From the NCBI GenBank assembly GCA_029931535.1, contig JAQPZY010001448.1, positions 1,736,001 to 1,800,000 of the forward strand: 64,000 nucleotides of DNA. The letters are read 5' to 3'. Source of the stretch: Margaritifera margaritifera. Its lineage: Eukaryota > Mollusca > Bivalvia > Unionida > Margaritiferidae. The notes under the pieces are model-generated. The model was not told where the DNA came from. It saw only the letters and a program-made list of their open reading frames with translations, and did no database searches. This document shows positions 1 through 30,845 of this stretch, piece after piece; positions within the stretch are counted from its first letter, which is position 1, and each line of letters begins with the position of its first letter. The position numbers and the translations under genes are program-made.

Positions 1-1055
1 TATTTTTAATTTACGTTGTATCTAAATCACACGACGGCTGTGATACAAATATCCTAAACACGTGCCAGATAATATCTTATCAGAGTCAAGTACAGAGTGT
101 GCTGTAACAAAACCGATTATTACCATCTAAAATCCTCTTGTCCCCGCAGAAGGCAATAAGACTGGAAAATTCTCTTTTGAAAATAAGATAATCAATATTT
201 ATTATAGAGTACGAGGAGTTAATTCCCGGGATTGTACCACCCATCACCCTCCCACCCCCGGTCGCCGATGGCTACCTGCTGATGCCACCATTCGCAACTT
301 CGAGGGCAATCCTACCTATCATTCCTCGGATGTATGTCCATAACTGCCATGCGGACCATTTCGGCTATTACGAAACAAGGATTAAACCAGAAGATACGAA
401 TGATAGAACTATTTTTTTTTCATTCGTAACCTCTCGGTCAATGCTAGAGTCAATTCAATCGTAGAAATAGCCGAGGTAGTCTGAATAGATCGGGTTTCTT
501 TTTTTGCGGCGAAATTTCCGGCGACCAAAATGTATGATTTTTCTGTACATTACTGCGCTGTCATACATCTGAGGCATATTTTTGTCTGGCATAAATAGCA
601 GAGGAAGCTCCGAATGCTGATACCGCGTGTGATTCGGACCATCCAGACGCACCATGGTAACAGTTTGCAATTAAGTATCGGCTTAGATGACTATAAAGTT
701 TGGAGGAATCCATCATGGCTTCAACAAAAAAAAAGTTTCAGCATCTCGAACTACTTGCACCATATCACACGAACATCTGACACATCGAAAGTGCACTGCA
801 TAACTTGTCAAAACTTGTTGTCCATTTGATGTCAAAACATTAAAGTTTGAAATAAAAGAGAATCATCCAGCAGCCAAAACATTGTAGATTTCGACACATG
901 ACATAGAGGAGCAACGGTTGGAATACTCCGTGTGATGTTGTTCCCACCTGGCCTCAAGGAAACGTTTGGAGGACAAATTCCTCTCAGTGAACTGGACTGA
1001 AATTATCCGTCAGACGACATATTCTAGAGATACATTGCCCTGTACAGTTATGTTC
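1..1055. other. No gene recognised
   Basis: Only short overlapping frames of 60-71 codons on both strands, with no recognisable domain and no splice context. I see nothing else definable. Confidence 0.5.
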
Positions 1056-1272
1056 TAATCTAAAATGGAGCAAAATCTCTACAGAATGACGACTTGAAAT
1101 AAGATACATAGTCTAAAATGGAGCAAAACCTCTACAGAGTCGCGACTTGAAATAAGACACATATTCTAAAATGGAGCAAAACATCTACAGAGTGACGACT
1201 TGAAATAAGATACAGTCTAAAATGGAGCAAAACCTCTACAGAGTGACGACTTGAAATAAGATACATAATCTT
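1056..1272. repeat. 53-bp minisatellite, 4 copies
   Basis: Tandem units start TCTAAAATGGAGCAAAAC and include GTGACGACTTGAAATAAG; the copies differ at a few positions. Confidence 0.9.
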
Positions 1273-1455
1273 TCCATACAGACATATCCTTTAACCGAAA
1301 TACAGTATGACGCGGAACCTGCTCTACGAGAAAGATTTTGTATGGAATGATCTCTGTCTCCACTCTGATCATCGGGACGATGTCTCAGTTGAAAATTATA
1401 GGATAAAAACAACAACGTGAGAAAGGAATAAATTAGAAACGGACAATTCCTTAGG

Positions 1456-2568
1456 CAGAGGTCACATATTGATTCATCTGGGCTTATTCCCATTTTGAAT
1501 AGCTACAGAGGTCACAGATTGATTAATTCTAGGCCTATTCCCATTTTTAATAATTACAGAGGTCATATTTTGATTCATTCTGGCCTTTTTCCTATTTTCA
1601 ATAGTTACAGAGGTCATATATTGATTCATTCTGGGCTTATTCCTATTTTCAATAATTACAGAGTTCACAAATTGATTCATAATGGGCTTATTCACAGTAT
1701 TTATAGTTACAGAGTTCACAGATTAATTAATTCTGGGCCTATTCATATTTTAATAGTTACAGAGTTCACAGATTGATTAATTCTGGGCCTATTCCCATTT
1801 GTAATAGTTATAGAGTTCACAGATTGATTAATTCTGGGCCTATTCCCATTTGTAATAGTTACAGAGTTCGCAGATTAATTAATTCTGGGCCTATTCATAT
1901 TTTAATAGTTACAGAGTTCACAGTTTGATTAATTCTGGGTCTATTCCCATTTGTAATAGTTACAGAGTTCACAGATTGATTCATTCTGGGCCTATTCATA
2001 TTTTAATAGTTACAGAGTTCACAGATTGATTCATTCTGGGCCTATTCCCATTTGTAATAGTTACAGAGTTCACAGATTGATTAATTCTGGACCTATTCCC
2101 ATTTGTAATAGTTACAGAGTTCACAGGTTGATTAATTCTGGGCCTATTCCCATTTGTAATAGTTACAGAGTTCACAGATTGATTAATTCAGGGCCTATTC
2201 CCATTTTTAATAGTTACAGAGTTCACAGATTGATTAATTCTGGGCCTATTCCCATTTTTAATAGCTACAGAGTTCACAGATTGATTAATTCCTGGCCTAT
2301 TCCCATTTTTAATAGTTACAGCGTTCACAGATTGATTAATTCTGGGCCTATTCCCATTTTTAATAGTTACAGAGTTCACAGATTGATTAATTCTGGGCCT
2401 ATTCCCATTTTTAATAGTTACAGAGTTCACAGATTGATTAATTCTGGGCCTATTCCCATTTTTAATAGCTACAGAGGTTACAGATTGATTAATTCTGGGC
2501 CTATTCCCATTTTTAATAGCTACCGAGATTTCAGATTATTTCATTCTGGGCTTATTTCTATGAATGTT
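1456..2568. repeat. 51-bp minisatellite, about 22 copies
   Basis: The unit runs from AGAGTTCACAGATTGATTAA through TCTGGGCCTATTCCCATTT. Because 51 is a multiple of three and one frame lacks stops, it yields a 17-residue repeat frame (RVHRLINSGPIPIFNSY), open from 2026 to 2571, and antisense frames too. No promoter, splice context or signal peptide is visible, so I treat it as satellite. Copies towards 2200-2560 are most alike; those at 1456-1750 are most diverged. Confidence 0.9.
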
Positions 2569-3172
2569 TAGAAATCGGGCCTGTATTTACAAAATACCTC
2601 AACTTAAAGGGGATTGTTTTTTAGTTTGAGTATTTTACGGCACATCGACGCATAAGGATTATCTCATGCTGAGGCAATTAGAGTAAAGTCCCTTGCCCAG
2701 GGACACACCACGGCAGTTGACCCAGGGACACGCCATGGCAGTTGACCCAGGGACACGACACGGCAGTTGACCCAGGATTATCCGATGATCAGATACGAAT
2801 CCGAAACCTTCTGGTCACGTTTCCGACATGGATAACACTGAGATACAGGGGCTATCTAACTTAAGGTAACACTCAAATTAAACTAGTGTGTCTTTAATAC
2901 ACATCGGATTGTTAAAATGTTTTAATGTTTTAAAAGACAGGATTGTTATCACGAAGCTCCTCAACTTCAGTGGACACTCATACTGAAATATTGTGTGTTT
3001 CGTATAAATGGCATTATTAATTTTGTGTAAAATAAAATATTTGTACTAAACAATACTCTTTGTATAAATAATTTGCAACATATAAACCTTTTGTATATAA
3101 TTAAATTTGTTCATCCGTAAATAGTGTACGGTGTGTTTGGGTGCTCACTCATGTTTGGGGTTTTTTTTGAGG
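2569..3172. other. Spacer with a 26-bp minisatellite
   Basis: At 2696-2776 the unit CCCAGGGACACGCCATGGCA plus GTTGAC occurs about three times. The rest is AT-rich with no gene seen. Confidence 0.75.
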
Positions 3173-3385
3173 ACCGTATATACTCGCGTATAAGGCGATA
3201 CCAACTGCAAGCTGCATAGACCCGATCTGCCGTCGCATAATGGGCCGGCAGATCTGGGTCTATGCAGTTTGTAAAGACTAATCAGCAGAACAAACAACAT
3301 AGACCCTGATCTCCTGGCGCAATATGCAACGACAGATCATGGTCTATGTTGTTTGTATTTGGACCCGAATTATACGAGAGTAAGT
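3173..3385 (+). mobile_element. Double-hairpin MITE, copy 1
   Basis: The left terminal repeat starts CCGTATATACTCGCGTATAA. Inside are two neighbouring long hairpins sharing the core CATAGACC...GATCTGCCG...CGGCAGATC...GGTCTATG. The right terminal repeat is degenerate after TTATACGAGAG. Hairpin A (GCATAGACC) precedes hairpin B (AACAACATAGACC). Confidence 0.85.
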
Positions 3386-4437
3386 AATTAGGTAAAAACA
3401 CCAAACTTCTACCACATGGATGATGATTGAGACGAATTTTTGAATTCATATATCAGACAAGGTTAGTATTTAAAAACACAGACATACAATAATTTGTTTT
3501 TTCTTTGTACCATTTTCGATTTTCCCACACATAGATTTCCTTATTACCTTATTGTAATCGGTTAATCCGCCACATCAAACTAACTTAGTTTTCGCCCAAA
3601 TAATTTATGGCTTAGAAAAATATTGATTTTAAACGTAAAAAAAAGTTGTGGTGCAAACAGCTTTTTCTATATTATGAACGTACAAATACTGAAGGGCAAA
3701 TACTTAGGAAAGCCATACATTATTATTACCTGAAACACAAAGTTTAATCAAAACTAATACAAAATAATGCCTTTATTTAATTATATGTTACGTAATATAT
3801 TTCAGCATATACTTGTGAGAGAAACAAATCTACTCCGAAACATCGCTGTAATCAAGCAAACCTCTTTTGTAATCATCATCATGTACAGATTAATCTCCTA
3901 TTGACGCAGAATAAATAAGAATTGTCAAAGACAGCGATTCCGTTGAATTTCTGTTGCCAATATTGCAAGCGCGTGTATTGCCACTTAAGGCATGTATAAA
4001 CAAGAGCAATTCAGCCCTTCTCAAATCGCCATCATTTCCTCTGTGAGTAGCCGTACAAATGCGCGTCAGAGAAAAGTTCCGATTTGGCGTTTAAGTTGCA
4101 GTATTTATGACACTAATTGCCCATATAATTATCCTAAATGAAAACTTTTGTGGAGATCAAGCACAACTAATTTCCCTAGTCTTCAGTTTATCTTGATAGT
4201 TGTCTAATAAGATGAAGCCAACAAATTTCAAGAAAATTGGAAAATAAGATTGTGTCGTTCTGTGATTTGATATTCTCAGTAATAACTTAAAATGAACATG
4301 AAATTGTATATCCGTTCGCCCGTCCTCTCCGAAAAGGAATGCTGCAAACCCGGATATTTGATTTTAAATGGACAACTAGAAATTAAATTCACGACAGACA
4401 CCTTTGTAAGAATGTTTGTAAGGTTTCTTCTAAATTC
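3386..4437. other. Upstream flank of the homeobox gene
   Basis: No coding signal. Several TAAT-core homeodomain-type sites occur, for example around 4111-4131, but such cores are frequent in AT-rich DNA. Possible regulatory DNA, unproven. Confidence 0.4.
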
Positions 4438-4447
4438 ATATATAAAA
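4438..4447 (+). promoter_or_regulatory. TATA-like element upstream of homeobox exon 1
   Basis: The sequence ATATATAAAA lies about 45-54 bp upstream of the strong-Kozak ATG. That spacing would allow a transcription start near 4465-4475 and a very short 5' UTR. In AT-rich DNA such a match is also common by chance, and an upstream noncoding exon is not excluded. Confidence 0.35.
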
Positions 4448-4491
4448 TGGCACACCTGGGCGAATGATATCGTGATGTTAAAATTGAAACC

Positions 4492-22524
<18,033 letters not shown>

Positions 22525-22955
22525 GTTACTTTTCAATTTTTTTAAATTGAGACAAAGCAATAAGTAAATAAAAAAATGGCACCGTTCTTATGCATTACTG
22601 TGTGAAATACAAATACACACCTGAATTACAAATTTTATTTCATGAACTATATTACCTGCTCGTTGGAAACACATTGCTTGTAATTTTTCATTTTGAATTT
22701 GCGGTAGAAGGGGAGGGGATGGAATAGGGAGAAAAAGTAGACAAACCTTGTTCATCTGTAAATGCATGAGAATTCCAACAAAAGCCACAATTTATGTACA
22801 ACCTGCTAAGGAACTCTTTTAAGTAACCTGTTCTGTAACATTCCACCACGACTGACCTACTTTGTGATGAAGTGATATATTTTCACCATATAAGAAACTC
22901 TGTGTAAGATGTATTTGAAATTGTAAATGATGAATAAATTCCTTTTACTCAAGTT
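22525..22955 (+). other. Probable 3' UTR and poly(A) signal
   Basis: Downstream of the TAG at 22522 lies about 410 bp without a convincing open frame, ending in AATAAA at 22933-22938 followed by T-rich sequence. This fits the 3' end of the homeobox transcript. Confidence 0.45.
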
Positions 22956-23698
22956 TCTCATGTATTTTATCAGTTCAGAATTTATTCGTGTTGAGACGAT
23001 AACAATCCAGAGGCTAATGACGTATGGGAAAAACATAAATGTGTGTGAATTCAGCTTTTGAATCCTTTGTGTTTGTCATAAAGCTATTTAAGCTTTGTTT
23101 CGTAAGGAAAATGCAAAAGTCAGTTCCACATTTACATACATCTTTATCAGAAGAGAACATATTTAGTATTCCACACATAGATCGACATGAATTCATTTTA
23201 CCCAGGGCTGTGTTGTGATGGTGCTCCGACCTGGAATTCGTTTCTCTTTGGTCTCTGGTCAGCAGTTTTGGCAAGCTAGGAGGTGGTCGTATCGTTCCAA
23301 ATAAAGCTAGGAGGTGGTCGTATCGTTCCAAATAGAGTATAACCGAAGTTTATATTCGGTTCGAAAATAGCAAGACGGCGGACACCAGAAGCAGCCATAT
23401 GTAGAGAATGTACTAAGCAAAATGGCGAACAGAAGGTCGCCATCTTAGTTCTTAGTTTCTTCCTTTCTGTATTTCTCCTCTTGGGTGCGAAAACACAACA
23501 GTGATTGTAATGCTTTACAATATACTAACACTGTATAACATTAAAAAAAATAATTCCAAAGGTTCTAATTCAACTTATTATTGAAGTAATTACCACGTTA
23601 ACTGTGGCACGAAATCAAACACAGGATTCTCACCTGAATGCTACCAAGAGATAAAAAGACATGAAGAACTGGAAGGGACTGATAATCCTGTAAATGTC

Positions 23699-23702
<4 letters not shown>
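22956..23702. other. Flank with possible YY1-type site pair
   Basis: A 31-bp near-exact direct duplication (AGCTAGGAGGTGGTCGTATC type) lies at about 23272-23333. AAAATGGCGAAC at 23419 and GTCGCCATCTTAG at 23437 form an inverted pair resembling YY1 sites. No gene is visible. Confidence 0.35.

Positions 23703-23738
<36 letters not shown>
23703..23738. repeat. (TA)n microsatellite
   Basis: About 18 TA units. Confidence 0.98.
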
Positions 23739-23741
<3 letters not shown>

Positions 23742-26133
23742 CGATAAAGATTTGTGTGATACGAAAACAAAAAGATTTATGTGATATGAAAACCAAAGTT
23801 AATCATTATTCAGTTCAACTGTCAAATGTCAAAATCATATCGATAGTTTTTTTTTTAAATTCTAGGTAAACTAATCTAAGAGAAATACTAATTTTAATAT
23901 ACAGGAAGTAAGGGTCAAATGTACATCTCAGTCCGATTCTATGTAGGAGTGTTTTGTAAGGTTAACTCAACACGACTTTTCTCATAATTGCGAGACAACC
24001 AATTGATAGTTTAATAATATGTGATTTCTAAATCTTACAGGACGGTATATCCTCTCTCATTTATCAATGAAGTGAAAGAAAAAGAAAAATAGTTTGTGTA
24101 ACATATGCACATCTCTCTGTATTTGATTGCATTGCTAAGGACGCTTTCATCTTTTCACCTCGTAGATTTTACGACGATTTCTGTATTACATCATCCTCTG
24201 AAGGTGTAATGCATAATAGGCAAATGCCACGTCACCATTTGTCGCCTAGCACCATGATTCCTTGCCGCTGACATCCTGGATAATAAATTACATGCGCATT
24301 GATTTCCTAGAAAATTGACGTCTTCATTTTGAGTTTATCTCTTTCTTTTAGCGTATATATTAGCAAAAAAGGGCGTGAGATAGTGTCGTCTACAGTGACT
24401 TATCATAAGAAGAATTTTTAGAGAGAACGACGCATAGCAATAAAGCGGGAAAAAGATTGTCACATCGCACTGGAGAAAACGATAAAGATTTTCCATCATA
24501 TTAACCTATGTACAAATCTTTGAATATTAATGCAAGAAGTCTTTGTTTTCATGTCGAGTGGCGAAGATTATGCATAAAGCTATTTGTTGAATCCGATACA
24601 TAAGGAATACTAATGAATTAACATGCTGGCTGGCATTGGTGAACTCGGTGCGGCTTGACTACTAATACGCCAGGACTATGGATTAACTTTCGATTCGTTC
24701 TGCTATACATAAGTCGCCAACAAGATGCATATACCTGTAGTTATAGATTATAGTGTTTTACTTTTGGATAGTGTGGGCGAGACCGAAGTACAATGGAGCA
24801 AGCTTACGAACCCAATGTACTTAGGGTGAAACCACAGTATCCAACAGTACAACATTATAATTTTTGTATTTTATACCCCCATATGTTAAATAATACATTC
24901 TATTTCAACTGGATTTTGAATAAATTAATAAATTATGGTTAATACGTATAACTTTAGAAAAGATACATCTTGGTCTAATTAGTTTTTTGAGCGATTCGTG
25001 TAAAAATACACAGTATGACCTCACGTTATATTACGTACTGTTGCACCATGATACACCTGCTGTGACGTAATAAACTTTTCCTTGAATTTGGAATTTTGTT
25101 TAGATTGTATATGTTCATATTTTAAAGCCGTATTTTCGCCAGAAACATATACTAAACTGAATTCATAGATGTGTTATAGTTAGTATTGACTACTAATCAT
25201 GTAATGACACCTTTGAAATAAAGCTTACTTGTCCAGTATGATCATTTGTTGCCAGTAGTATAGATGTGCGAGCGCTAGACCAATCAGCCAGTTGAAATCG
25301 GTTTTATCCGTTTTAATACAGAGAGTTATTTTTGTTTAAAATCTTGTATTCCTAAGCGAGAATATGTCTAGATCACTCATATCGTTTACAGAAAAATATC
25401 CTTAAATAAGAAAACTGCTGACAAATCGTTGTTTTTAAGAACAAAAATACCCCCAGAATGCACTGCCAACACTGGTGCTGTCTTTGTCATTTTTGCAATT
25501 CAAAATCTAGTATCCCTATGCGCAAATGTCTGGACCACTCATATTTGTCCAAAACAAAAATACCCCCAAGTCCCTGGCGTAATTATATACTGGTGACATG
25601 GACGTGCAGAGCCGCTCATGTTTTGTTCCATTTTACATTTAAAATCACTTAAGGAATACAATCTTCCATCAGAATGCCTCGCATTTTGAGAGGAGAACAT
25701 GAAAGTTACAAAATTTCTCAATACAGTGGAGTCTTCTGGAATTTAACAGTCATATATCATAATGCTTTTAGGTTCTGGCTATTAGTCTAGGCAGCCGGCG
25801 ATGAATTTTATGAATGGCACTTATGATTGATGGATTAATTCCTTATATCTGTTATGAACAGATGTGCAGCAAGGCTAAGTAGTCTTCTCTGTTTTATACT
25901 CTAAATGTATATAAATACACAGTACAAAATAAATAAAAAAATTACATTCTCTAATTAACAGAGTCAAAAGAATCGACGATATTGCAGTAACCGGTTTGAA
26001 ATCTTAACAAAATATATTCTATATTTGTTGTTTAAGAGAATTACGTTGTATCGATAAAGCGAATGTACACATGAGATTTAGTAGTATAGCAATTGCTGTT
26101 CTAGAACAGACAACCCTGGGTTATTTAGTTCAA
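23739..26133. other. No gene recognised
   Basis: AT-rich intergenic-type DNA. Short frames at 25458-25721 on both strands lack domains. A phrase of about 60 bp around 25345-25390 recurs diverged at 25500-25560 (TATCCCTATGCGCAAATGTC type). Confidence 0.4.
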
Positions 26134-26228
26134 GTCGATTGGGTTGACAGTCGATTGGGTTGACAGTCGATTGGGTTGACAGTCGATTGGGTTGACAGTC
26201 GATTGGGTTGACAGTCGATTGGGTTGAT
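26134..26228. repeat. 16-bp minisatellite, 6 copies
   Basis: Unit GTCGATTGGGTTGACA, almost identical copies. Confidence 0.95.
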
Positions 26229-26689
26229 TGGTCCTGAGTCAGAGGGGGTATGACACCAGACTGGTGCCAACGGACTTGAGCTGACATTACTTAAGACTAC
26301 ATGTTATGGAAAACTGTCGTTCACTTAAACATGTTGATAACAGTTTTATTTGCCATGTAATTGAAGTGATTCAGCGACATCCCGGTTGATTTGACATAAA
26401 GAAACCTGCAACATCAACCATTCCACTTCACTTCACCGTAAGAAACATTAATGAATCATGTGCGCCCAAACCTCAAGAAATAGCTGACCTTATTACATTG
26501 GTATTAAGGACTTGTCCAATTTTCTGTCTTGACAGGTAACCACACATCATGGAGAAAAATGTATAAGCAGAAAGCGCTTCAATTATTTGTGAACAACATA
26601 AAATCTTTAATATTACAAAAGATTAAGTTATGACTTGAACAAAACGCTAGATCTTATGCCCTCTGTAGGTTGTCAAATTTAAAAATCAT

Positions 26690-28640
26690 TCCTATCAATT
26701 CAAAGTTCCCTTCGTTGTTCACGCGGACCTAAAGAATTTCTTCTCATTCCATAAAGAAACACTGATTCTTTAAACAAGGATAGTTCTTTTACAATTAAAA
26801 CATTTGAACACAGCCATCTGGGTTCTGCATATTTCGAAAGTCTGAGCATAAAAGCTATTCACTATTGGTGTCCCGAGGTACAGATTGTCTATCGCTGGTG
26901 TCCCGAGGTACAGATTGTCTAACGTTGCAAAATTTGTTTGCTCTGAAATGAAGCACAAAAGCCTCTGGTATTTACAGATGAGAAACATTTCAATTCAAAT
27001 GATACCTGTCACATCTGCAACGAGAAGATTCTTGCTTAAAAAATTAGAGACCATTGCCATTTGACTAGAAAGTACAGAAGCCCAGCACACATGTGCAAAT
27101 TTAAATAGCAACATGCAAAATTTACTCAGCTGTTTATTCACCATCTATACGACTCTGAAGTCACCTGTTCATCAAGGAATTGGTGAGGAGTGACACTCAG
27201 AATGATGCACAAATCTCATACCAATCAATGATGGAAAATACAACTCATTCAGTAAAGACTTCAGTGTAGACACCTTCACAAGGATGAAAGTACAAATGTC
27301 AAACGGACGATTAGATTTGTTGACAGTTCTTGACTCATGGGGTATTCGCTTAAACAGCGCGCGAAAATTTTAAGTGATGACAAATTCACACAAGGAACAA
27401 AACATTTCACAAACACACAAATATTCCCTCGAAACGATGTCTAACGAATACTACAAAGATGTTGAGAAAAATGGAGACTATGACCAATTGGAAACAAAGT
27501 CTTAGATCATGTACCGTAACACAAATACTTTTTATGACTGGGATATGTGTCAACATTTGCCTGTGAAAAACGTACAGTGGGCAAATCAAAATGAGATTGC
27601 CTGAATCATGGAAAATGTGATGTCTGTTTCAGATTGTGTCTGTGTCTGTGTCTGATTGTTACATCCTGAAAGTTGATTTGGAGATAATAATGCATTTGCA
27701 CGACTTTTTCAATAATTTTCCTCGTGCCACATACATGTTGATTCGAGATGAAAATGACATGTCACCAGTGCAGCAATATATCATGAAACTGGGAAGGCTA
27801 CCAAGCCAACCGTTCCAAAGTTGCTGTGCATATTGGAAAATAAAACAAATTACGTTGTGCCCCATATGACTCTCAAATTTGACTTGAAATGGGTTTAAAA
27901 TAGACGAAGGTGCAAAGGTTGATAATATTCAATCAGCAAGCTTGCTCGAAAATGTATATCTAGTTGAACACTTCACACGACAGAAGGCGTTCAATGACGT
28001 TGAGAAGGACTTCTTCTAATTGATGACTAACGCATTGTTTGGCAAGCAGATGGAAAACTTGAGAAAATGTATGTAAGACTTGTACCACAAGCGAAAAGTG
28101 TATGAAGTGGCAACTCAACCTGGAATTTCCAATAGGAAAAAGCTCACTAAACCGACATACGATGGATTCTGTCTGCTTGACCTACCCAAGTTGTTGATTT
28201 ACAAAATGTACTACCAAAACTTTTTTTAAAGAAACCTGTATGGAGATCGTATCAAGCTAAACATGACCGATATAGACTCTTTATGTGTGTATGTGGAGGC
28301 AGAAAAAGGCGGTCATCGTGGCATACGATATAAGTGGTTACCCAAATGACAATCTGTTGGGTATCCCACAAGTAACAAAATATTTGTAGGAGTTTTTAAG
28401 AATGAGCTGAACAGCGTTCCGATCACGGAGTTTGTAGGATTTAGGTCAAAGTTGTACGCTTATCCTACTGATTCGGGTAAAACTAAGACTTTCAAGAGAG
28501 TAACGAAATACGTTGTTAGTCACAACCTGAGAACGGATACGTACAAGTATTGGTTGTTTACTCACGAGGATAATTATAATGAAATGTGCTTCATATAGTC
28601 CTTGAATTACCAACTTTACAACATGAAGATACAAAAGTAT
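26690..28640 (+). pseudogene. Maverick/Polinton-type DNA polymerase B remnant, copy 1
   Basis: This is the broken gene of a replicative family-B DNA polymerase, as carried by Maverick/Polinton elements and their adintovirus-like relatives. In changing + strand frames I see, in order: a CHICN cysteine pair near 27008, a RDHCH segment near 27046, an FVDS-like segment near 27316, the VDLE...HLHDF segment near 27673, KQMENLRK near 28047 (finger/motif B region), TDIDS near 28268 (the DTDS catalytic motif C with one changed residue) and GFRSKLYAY near 28437. Stops and frameshifts break it many times, and about 200 residues between the FVDS and VDLE segments are missing. It cannot make a polymerase as it stands. 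The identification is firm; the split between transposon and virus origin is not. Confidence 0.88.
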
Positions 28641-28699
28641 GCTCTTTTTTGCGCTGATGAAAAACGTTTTATGGTCAACAAAATGACAACTAAAAATTC

Positions 28700-28980
28700 T
28701 ATCCTGTAGATACAAATCGTTTAACTGTGGTGAACCAACATGGGATATGTTAACCAAGGGATTGAAACACTTTCAGAGTCAATACGTGAAACCGTTTTTG
28801 GAAATATACATGAAGCAGTTCAAATTGAAGTTTTGAGAAAAATGCCGGTTCCAGTTCAAACAAAAAAACATGGAAAAAAGACACCAATAAACCTGTTCCC
28901 GCATATGTAAATGGTGGGGGATACATAAACTATTACGATGGAGAGGACAAGCTGTTGACAATTCCTTCTTCTTAAATGGA
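28700..28980 (+). pseudogene. Unidentified tail downstream of polymerase B remnant
   Basis: Two overlapping + strand frames read sensibly (one starting at the ATG near 28740, another ending TAA near 28975) but are broken. I do not recognise the product. Its position right after the polymerase suggests it belongs to the same element. Confidence 0.3.
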
Positions 28981-29163
28981 ACCTAAATAGTTTCTTAACA
29001 TTGCCTATATCGCTTTTGTCATACATCCTTGATTGTTGGCTTTAGTACGCTGTTATCAAAATTTTTAGACGTGAAGGTTGGACAACATTAAACAATTTCC
29101 TTCAAGAATTATTTCGTTCTGCCTTTAACAATTTGACTGGGTAACTTTACCAAATCACATTGT

Positions 29164-30310
29164 GCCATTATTTAGCTAAAGATGAAAAGAATGGCTGACG
29201 GTTATGAAGTAACGTTTCAGAATCCTGTATTTGAATTAGAAAATTGTGAAGATAACACCACTCCTTGAACAAACGCAAGATGATGATACGGTTGGTCGTG
29301 CAAATGGATTTGGCCAAGCTGCATGTTTTAATGAGGTAATACGAATACTTTTCATGCAGGAGTAGAATGAATTAAAACTGGCATACTTTTCAATAGAACT
29401 TTCAAAGTGAGTGACGACTTCGTCAAATCTTAAGCAGAGGGTATGACCGTAGATGAATTAAGTTATATTTTGATTGAATCGCTTAGAAAACAAACACGGT
29501 AGAAAAGTTACACTGAAGATTACTCAAACCTTTAGAACAAAACTTTTATCATTGACAACCACTGAACGTAAAGTTGGCGGATTTACATTAAGTCAAGGAA
29601 TGAAGATAGTTTGCCAAAGTGCCCTATTAATACAAATATTACTATTAGACAACCTGTCTTTTTGAATGAAGAAAAACTCAACTGGAAATAATAAACCATA
29701 ATGACCCTACTGACAGTCAAATAAGAGAATCATAGACTAGTTTCATTGAAAATACTAACCGAGATACTAACAACATGTTGAAAGTTATTTCCCTGTCTGT
29801 TTTGAACAAAGATATTAAAAACATTCAAACTGAACTTGTAGAAAAGGAACAGTTAACTAGTGAACTGGAAGAAAAGATGAAAAGAGACTGATACTGAAAA
29901 ACGTCAGCCATACAGGTTAAATTAGACAGTCTGAAAAAGTTTAAATCCGAATTGAATGGAATTTAGGGAGAATGTCGATTATTTGAACTCGAAAGTCAGA
30001 TAAATATTGCCTGTCATTGAGAGCCGTTAAAAATTTGCTACAATTGCCTCTATTACTTTTTGCGACCATTTCAACAATCGTACTTTGACCTCTGGCCGAC
30101 TAAGCCCACAAACACCCTAGCCAGATTCAATACATGACAAGCAAACATTAGTTTGAAAAAGATAGCAAATTATTTGTTTAATTTAGCTTTGCCTGGAATT
30201 ATTGGGAATGTTATAGGTTGGTTTTAAAGAACTGCCAGAACAATTATATCATTCATTGCTAGTAATGTTGTTTTTATGAGTTTTGCCTTGTTGTGATTAT
30301 TTCTTGCCAT
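29164..30310 (+). pseudogene. Unidentified companion gene of the Polinton-like element
   Basis: An ATG at 29164 or 29185 opens a short polar N-terminus (ADGYEVTFQNPVFE). After several stops and shifts the sequence passes through a Lys/Glu-rich, probably coiled-coil stretch near 29800-29980 and ends in a hydrophobic part near 30190-30310 with LPGIIGNVIGW. That layout resembles, from memory, an uncharacterised protein often found beside Maverick polymerase genes in invertebrates; I could not verify this. No enzymatic motif is visible. Related pieces may lie at 53.43-54.02 kb and 61.8-62.75 kb. Confidence 0.4.
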
Positions 30311-30689
30311 CTTGATTAAGAGCGTTCAAAAAGCAACAAAAAAAAGCCAAACAATTGTAAATTTAATCTATCCTTCTATATGGGTAGTCTATCATCGTAG
30401 ACTCTAGTATCCTTTAATTTTCCAATTTAGTGTTTATGCTGTTTCATGTTTTACCACGTTAGTTATTTAAAAAAAGACAAACATCAGTAGTGTAAGAAAG
30501 TGGTATTTTGGAACATTATCCCATCAGATGGAAATTGTTGATTTTTTGTGTTAACTATGAAAAGGAAAAAAACAAACAAACACCCCAAGCCCCTCTGCGC
30601 AAGAACTCCCACCTGCCTTACTACTGATGGACCTTTGCAAATATTTACGACAAATGTCAAAGGTTGAATTTCTAAATATACATCCAATG

Positions 30690-30845
30690 TATAATGCGTC
30701 GGTAGATCTTTGTCTACGCAGTTTGTAAGGACTGATCAGTAGAACAAACAACACAGACTCTATTTGCCGGCGCATTATGCGACGGCATATTAGAGTCTAT
30801 GTTGTTTGCATTTGGACTTGGATTTGTACGCAAGTAGAGACGGTA
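30690..30845 (+). mobile_element. Double-hairpin MITE, copy 4 (5' truncated)
   Basis: It starts inside hairpin A, keeps hairpin B and the right end with AGACGGTA. Orientation as in copies 1 and 3. Confidence 0.85.

Noticed and set aside
27659..27865. Minus-strand 68-codon frame
   Set aside because: Antisense shadow of a well-recognised polymerase B segment.
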